From NCBI GenBank assembly GCA_000969725.1, contig JXSR01S063458.1: a stretch of 37,093 bases of DNA; one strand, 5' to 3'. The translations under genes and the position numbers were made by a program. Positions 32,219 to 37,093 of the stretch are shown one piece after another. The DNA is from Ophiothrix spiculata (taxonomy: Eukaryota > Echinodermata > Ophiuroidea > Amphilepidida > Ophiotrichidae). Below the pieces are notes generated by a model. The model was not told the origin of the DNA. It made no database searches and worked only from the letters and a program-made list of their open reading frames with translations. Each line of letters opens with the position of its first letter. The stretch's first letter is position 1.

Positions 32219-32649
32219 ACTGATGTATGGGTTTGTCGTTTTTGCTGCAAAATTTTGTAGCCTCTTGCCATTTTTACTTTTTATTTTTTAAATATTTGCA
32301 AAGACCATGTTATGTTGATTAAAATGACACCTTAATGAACTTCACTCAATTTCCAGAAGTCAAGTTATGGTCCGTCAAAGGTTGTCAGGGAGTAAAATGT
32401 ATAACTTGCGTTCAAAGATCAGTAAGCCCTATATTTTCTTTTGTTTGTTCTTAAAATATATAGATATATTTCATTTTTCCAATGATTTTCTGAAAATGAA
32501 ACTTTGCTGGTGTTTTGAAGTAAGCACAAGGATTGTTTAGCTGGCAAATAACCGATTTCGACAAATTGCGATCTTGACATGTATTTTCACATGTAGCTCA
32601 AAAAAAGTTTGTTGCATTTACTGCTCATTTGAAATGGACATTCACATAT
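32219..32649. mobile_element. Inverted-repeat element, copy 2 of the 11,827 family
   Basis: Interior matches 11,880-12,258 in the same orientation (atttgcaaagaccatg, accttaatgaacttcac, cagaagtcaagttatggtcc, gatcagtaagccctatattt, cacatgtagct). The right end CACATAT (32,643-32,649) is shared; the left end is eroded and its position is approximate. Just upstream, cagacgaccaagc is present twice (32,055 and 32,081). Confidence 0.65.
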
Positions 32650-33271
32650 ATTATATACTAGCTTTTATCAGATCTCTGGATGAAACTATGGTTCTTCAGT
32701 GACTGACATTGTTGCTTATCACAGACAATAGCAATTGCAGTCACAAACCTTCTGTTTGAACGAGAGATCTTCTAGTCATATATTTAGTTTATATTTATAT
32801 GATGACAGCCATGATAGGTAATGACTTTTTTATCAGCTTGAAGAACAATACCAAGTATATCTCAAGTCCTATCACAAGAATGACAGCCTGCATGATTTGA
32901 AGCATTCCTGATAAGCATTCAGGCCTGCTTTGATAAGCATATATTTTTACTTAGTATTGTTCTCTCTTTCATGTAAGTTATGAAGATATTTTATTAAGTT
33001 TCCAAGTGTGTCTTATCGTATGTTCTGTTATTGTCAGCTTCTCTATAAATAAACTTCTTGCTGTTATGAATAATTCAAAAGTGCTCTATGTTTTAGTGTC
33101 TTTATTGCACTATAAGTAGTTGTTGATATGAGATGCTTAAAGCATATAGATACATTAGGCAAATCACATTTTTTTATCTCTATATTGTGGTTATTGAATG
33201 CATCAGTCTAATAGCAATACTGGACAGATCTTTTCAGAAGAGTCCCAAAAGACAGAAAAATAATTCCTTGT

Positions 33272-33273
33272 GT

Positions 33274-33340
<67 letters not shown>

Positions 33341-33341
33341 T
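33272..33341. repeat. (TTTA)n microsatellite, about 17 units
   Basis: Uninterrupted TTTA repeats over 70 bases. Open frames through it (FIYLFIYL...) are artefacts. A short degenerate version (attcatttatttatac) lies at the start of the next tandem copy at about 33,713, so the array seems to have expanded from a sequence already present in the duplicated unit. Confidence 0.95.
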
Positions 33342-34060
33342 ACACAATCATGCAATTCTTTGAAAATGTTAAGTATAACACAAGGAAATCCTGACTTAGA
33401 AGTTAAATATAAAATAAAGTTAAAGATATTTGAACTAACCATCAGTCATCTACTTTTGTAATGCTTTTTATCTGAAACAGTCAATATTTGAAATGTCAAA
33501 CTAATAACTCGTTGACGAAAGGAACATTTTGAAATTGACAGATTGGATGGGAAGTACTCAGGAAGAATGTCTAGTATAAAGTCCAATGATCTGTCAGCAG
33601 TTCTTGCTTTAAATCTGTATAAACCTTCTTGATTTGATATGTGCAACTATTTTTGTACATTCTTTGTCTTATCAATTGCTAAAAACTATTTTACTAACAA
33701 GTTTTTCTTAATTCATTTATTTATACATAATCATGCATATCTTGGAAAATGTCAAGTATAACACAAGGATATCTTTCTTGACTTAGAAGATAAATATTGA
33801 ATTAAGTCAAAATATTTTGACTGAACATCAATCATCCACTTTTGTATCTGATTTTTATCTGAAACAGTCAATATTATCTAATAACTCATCAACAAAAGTA
33901 GCATTCTTGATATTATTAGATAACATGGGGAGTACACAGAATGATCTGTATGCAGTTCTTGATTTAAATATTTATAAACTTTCTAGATTGTAAATTTCTT
34001 TATGCAACAAATCTGTGTTTTGTCAAGTTTTAAAGACTGGATTAGAAGAAGATACATTTC
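33342..34060. repeat. Local tandem duplication inside unit C, period about 380 bp
   Basis: 33,342-33,710 and 33,724-34,060 share acataatcatgcat-like start, aaatgt(t/c)aagtataacacaagga, gacttagaag, catcatccacttttgta-like, tttttatctgaaacagtcaatatt, aataactcgt/aataactcat and atgatctgt...cagttcttg. Units A (about 5,900-6,130) and B (about 23,310-23,560) have it once, so the duplication happened in C. Confidence 0.8.
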
Positions 34061-34574
34061 ACCTTTCTAATAATTGTGAGAATGAAAAAAAAATGATACT
34101 AAACAGCTAGATACAGTTTGTCATTTTTGTAGTTTGTAGACATTTTCATTCAGAATTTTGCTTGTGGTAATTAATTTTTAAAGAATTGTTCAAATTGTTA
34201 TGCTGAATGAACATTTTCCATGTACAATTTCACCATTGTGTAAAACATAACCATCATTTCAAGAAGATATAAGCTTACCGTGAATAGATGTAGCTCGTAG
34301 AAATCAATATCAAACATTATACTACTAATCAGTATGCACTTGAAAATATGCAGTGGGGTGAAAATAGGTCTCCACTTAATACATTCTACATACAATGAAA
34401 GTACTTATTCAGAATGAACAATTTACACCAATAATAAATTTCTAAATGATGAAGTGTATCTAGCCCTTTAAAGTACCTATTCGTTTGTTCATTTGCTTTG
34501 ATATATTGTTTAGTCGTAAACAGTCAAAAGTAGCTGCACTTATATTTAAATGTAAATGTATTTTATTCTATATA

Positions 34575-35622
34575 CGAGAGTCATTCAAAAAGTTCTACCT
34601 GTTGTATCATAACTTTTGTTTTAATAACGGTAGATACTTGAAAATTGGCAAAAATGTAGTTAAGAATGTGCCCTACATATTGTGCAACAATCATATTAAT
34701 ATCTTATCTATATTTCTGTTAGTGTCATGAAAACCACAGAGGGTTTCGTTACACCGGAAACGGTCAAAATATGTACATCATTTTTAAAAGTGGCTCAAAT
34801 ACAGTAAATTAAAAAGGGCATAATATAGCCATGTAGTATTGCTATACAGTAAAAAATATTATAAAACATAAGAATGAACATATAATTATGCAGGATGAAA
34901 AAAGCTGACCCAAACTACAAATATTTGTAATTCACAAGGATAACAATAATAGGAACAAATAGCCCCTCCAGCAATAACATTAAAATTACCAAAGACACAG
35001 TTTACGAAGAAATTAACCTGAATAAAACAAGATACAAAATGGCGGCATTATGAAGCTTTATTTTTAAAATGTTTTCATGGTAGATACCAAGGGCAACCAA
35101 ATTCCAGTTTTTGACTGAAAAAATGTGGTGTAGTAGCCTTAACTGTTGTCCTGTACATAAATACGGACTTGGAAAAGTCAGGCTACAGAGAAACACACTA
35201 TGCTAATATTTTTAAACCTAAGAGGGTACAAGACATCCTTTCAAATATTGAGATTCTGGGTAATTTCTGTCTGTAACAAGTTTACTTTATATGACAAATG
35301 ACTTGTTGGGCTGTTAGGTACACTTTCATATCAAATTCATTCTGTAACTTACATAACTTTTGGGTTTACATATAGTTTTTCATACATAAGCTGCACATAT
35401 AATTTCAGGAGAAATGTCATTAGATATTTAACCGTTTCCGGTGTACCCTAACCTTACTGTGGATTTTAGGTAACCTACAGAAATCTAGAAAAGATATTGA
35501 TATGATTGTTACACCATGTGTAGGTGACATCCTTAGCTATATTTGTGTCAAGTTATAAGTAGCTACCTTTAACAGAACAAAAGTTATGATACAACAGGTA
35601 GAACTTTTTGAATGACCCTCGT
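34575..35622. mobile_element. TA-flanked mariner-like MITE, 1,048 bp, TIRs about 195 bp
   Basis: Ends CGAGAGTCATTCAAAAAGTT and, as complement, CGAGGGTCATTCAAAAAGTT, with TA at 34,573-34,574 and 35,623-35,624. Arms align through ctacctgttgtatcataact to gttacaccggaaacggtc (about 34,770; right arm from about 35,430). The CGAGGGTCATTCAAAAAGT style of terminus is typical of mariner elements. Non-coding middle. Private to unit C. Confidence 0.9.
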
Positions 35623-35780
35623 AATATAAGTCAAAATTCACCCTTCTTTTAAGCCAAGGTAAAGTTACAATTTCAAGAAACTATTCAGGCACTAGCCTTT
35701 ACGTCATAAATGTTTCATGTAGTTTGATATCAACATAAAAATGTCATGTTTTTATTTGTTGTTATATTATTGGTGTAAAG

Positions 35781-36136
35781 TAAGGTGGCAAGTTTTCCGG
35801 GTTCTAAAAGTCAAATTCTGTGTTCTTTTCCGTGATAAAAAAATCATGTATATTTATGTCAATGTTAAGTGTGATGTAAAGAAATAAACTTTCTAAACTT
35901 ACCTGTCCCTCCACGTCTCCATTAAATTTCAATATTAGTAGTTGTTTCAAATGTATAATGTTATGTTTGCTTGTTGTTTTTTCTTGTTTTGTGTAATTTG
36001 TTTGTAAAAAAACCTTTCAATTTTAATTTTTTTCTGTTGAAATTGCATTTTCCGTGAAATTCCGTTTTTTCCGTTTTCTTCTTCATTTCTGTTGTTCTTT
36101 TCCGTTTTTCCGTATCGCGGAAACCTTGCCACCTTA
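35781..36136. mobile_element. hAT-type MITE, 356 bp, with 8-bp target duplication
   Basis: Ends TAAGGTGGCAAG and CTTGCCACCTTA, with GTGTAAAG exactly repeated outside (35,773-35,780 and 36,137-36,144). An 8-bp duplication and a YARGGTGGC-like terminus fit the hAT superfamily. The right part repeats ttccgttttt words (36,050-36,115). A 73-codon minus-strand frame inside is Lys/Asn-rich low-complexity sequence and not a gene. Private to unit C, and the intact duplication suggests it is one of the younger insertions here. Confidence 0.9.
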
Positions 36137-37093
36137 GTGTAAAGCAACAATTTCAAAATTAATAACAAATATCACATAAATTTTGTATGAAATAGGAACT
36201 GGAACTCCAGCCTCAATGTAGCCTTTAATTACTGTAATATGCTTTAGGCTGTGTATGGACTATTTCTTGAAGGCACAATCAAACCTATGATCATGATGAT
36301 ACCTAATATTAGATATTATGGTGCAACATAGAATAACATATGATTACAGATGAGTAGTTTCAAATAGTTTGGCAAAATTGAATATTTTCTCTTTCTTGCT
36401 AGTAACTTGTTACCCACAAAACTACATCATCTAGAATGAAACTCAATACAACTAGTGCTGCAAGGTAAATTGCTTCCAGTTTAAATGAGAACATACTCCT
36501 TTGATGTACAGAAAGATGTTTCTTTATAAAAACCTGTTGTTGTTCTTGATTGAATTCTACTTGAATCTACACAATTTAGCTCCAAGATCAACATTCAATA
36601 TTGATGTTTTCTTTATTTGTAAAAGTTCGAGTTTCTTTCTAATCTCAGACCTCACTTGCAATATGATTTGTATTTGTAGCTAGTATGGGTACTTTTGTGG
36701 ATATTGTTTTTCAAGAATGACATTAATTAAGACAATTTGGTCTGAGGCACCCTTCCATGTTAATATTTCTGTGTGGTTTGAAGTATGGTTATAAAACCTG
36801 AAAAAGTGCTGTATGATTTTGCGTATCAATGGAAAGAACTTCCAGAATCTACTTATGGAGAGAATTCTAATATTGATGACAGGATAAGTGCAAAGGCCAA
36901 CAAAATTATTAAAGAGGGAATATGGTTTGATTCTGTTTATGGTTTATTCATATGAGTTGAGAGGTTTTTTTATACCAGTAGGTTAGAGAGCTACAGCCCA
37001 AGTATTTTTGCCTGCATCAAAGAGAAGCTAGAAGTTAATTTTAGTCATATATAATTAATTTGGTTATAGTGCTCATGATGCTTTGCAGTCAGA

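Larger units (their letters stand above)
31380..37093. repeat. Long duplicated non-coding unit, copy C (cut by window end)
   Basis: Follows B directly. It matches A and B in order: gagagcatatcatgcattcc (31,703), cagcttgaagaacaatacc (32,833), gatctgtcagcagttcttg (33,589; A 6,059), ttgttacccacaaaact (36,405), tttgtagctagtatggg (36,674), gctgtatgattttgcg (36,807). Private insertions: 32,219-32,649, 34,575-35,622, 35,781-36,136. No conserved frame. Confidence 0.7.

Noticed and set aside
33133-33461. Hydrophobic open frames with LFIYLFIYLFIY
   Set aside because: They are translations of the (TTTA)n microsatellite.
1-37093. Retrovirus, LTR element or Polinton copy
   Set aside because: No long terminal direct repeats, primer-binding site, protease, integrase, capsid or polymerase-B motifs were seen on either strand.

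Overview
This is an AT-rich, intron/intergenic-like piece of an animal genome. No open reading frame exceeds about 130 codons, and no intact host gene, rRNA gene, CRISPR array or bacterial-type operon can be supported. It is almost entirely repeats: inverted-repeat DNA transposons (mostly non-autonomous), a decayed LINE 3' end, a tRNA-derived SINE-like unit, minisatellites and local tandem duplications. The scattered taggcct words, the mixture of mariner-, hAT- and Harbinger-like elements and the CR1/L2-type LINE tail suggest a marine invertebrate, perhaps an echinoderm, hemichordate or mollusc. That placement is an inference from style and not a proof.

Layout. 1-3,240: a repeat built on a GGTAACGTTTGTGAC-like word, one copy of a dispersed repeat (second copy at 21,953-22,690, opposite strand), a 49-bp minisatellite and a small foldback element. 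About 4,130-11,070 (unit A), 20,640-31,370 (unit B) and 31,380-37,093 (unit C, cut by the window end): three diverged copies of the same long non-coding sequence, in the same orientation and the same internal order. B and C are adjacent; A and B are separated by about 9.5 kb. That spacer (11,080-20,640) holds a LINE 3' end, a 14.8-15.6 kb mariner-like element carrying a broken transposase DNA-binding domain, a G-run foldback, a 1.2-kb inverted-repeat transposon and two tandem duplications.

The three units are the most useful structure here. Because each acts as an empty-site control for the others, insertions present in only one unit can be placed after the duplication and their edges located. 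Most of the transposons listed in units A, B and C are of this kind. Four elements flanked by TA (14,793; 24,661; 29,239; 34,575) share an unusual plan: 0.84-1.08 kb long, terminal inverted repeats of roughly 150-220 bp, and no intact coding capacity, although they are not obviously related to each other in sequence.

One assembly problem is visible: a 50-base N gap at 23,126-23,175 is flanked by two identical 95-bp sequences, so the gap is probably false or mis-sized. I found no convincing new gene system. The best leads are the triplicated non-coding unit, the long-TIR TA elements, and the element at 14,793-15,632 that retains a recognisable helix-turn-helix fragment.
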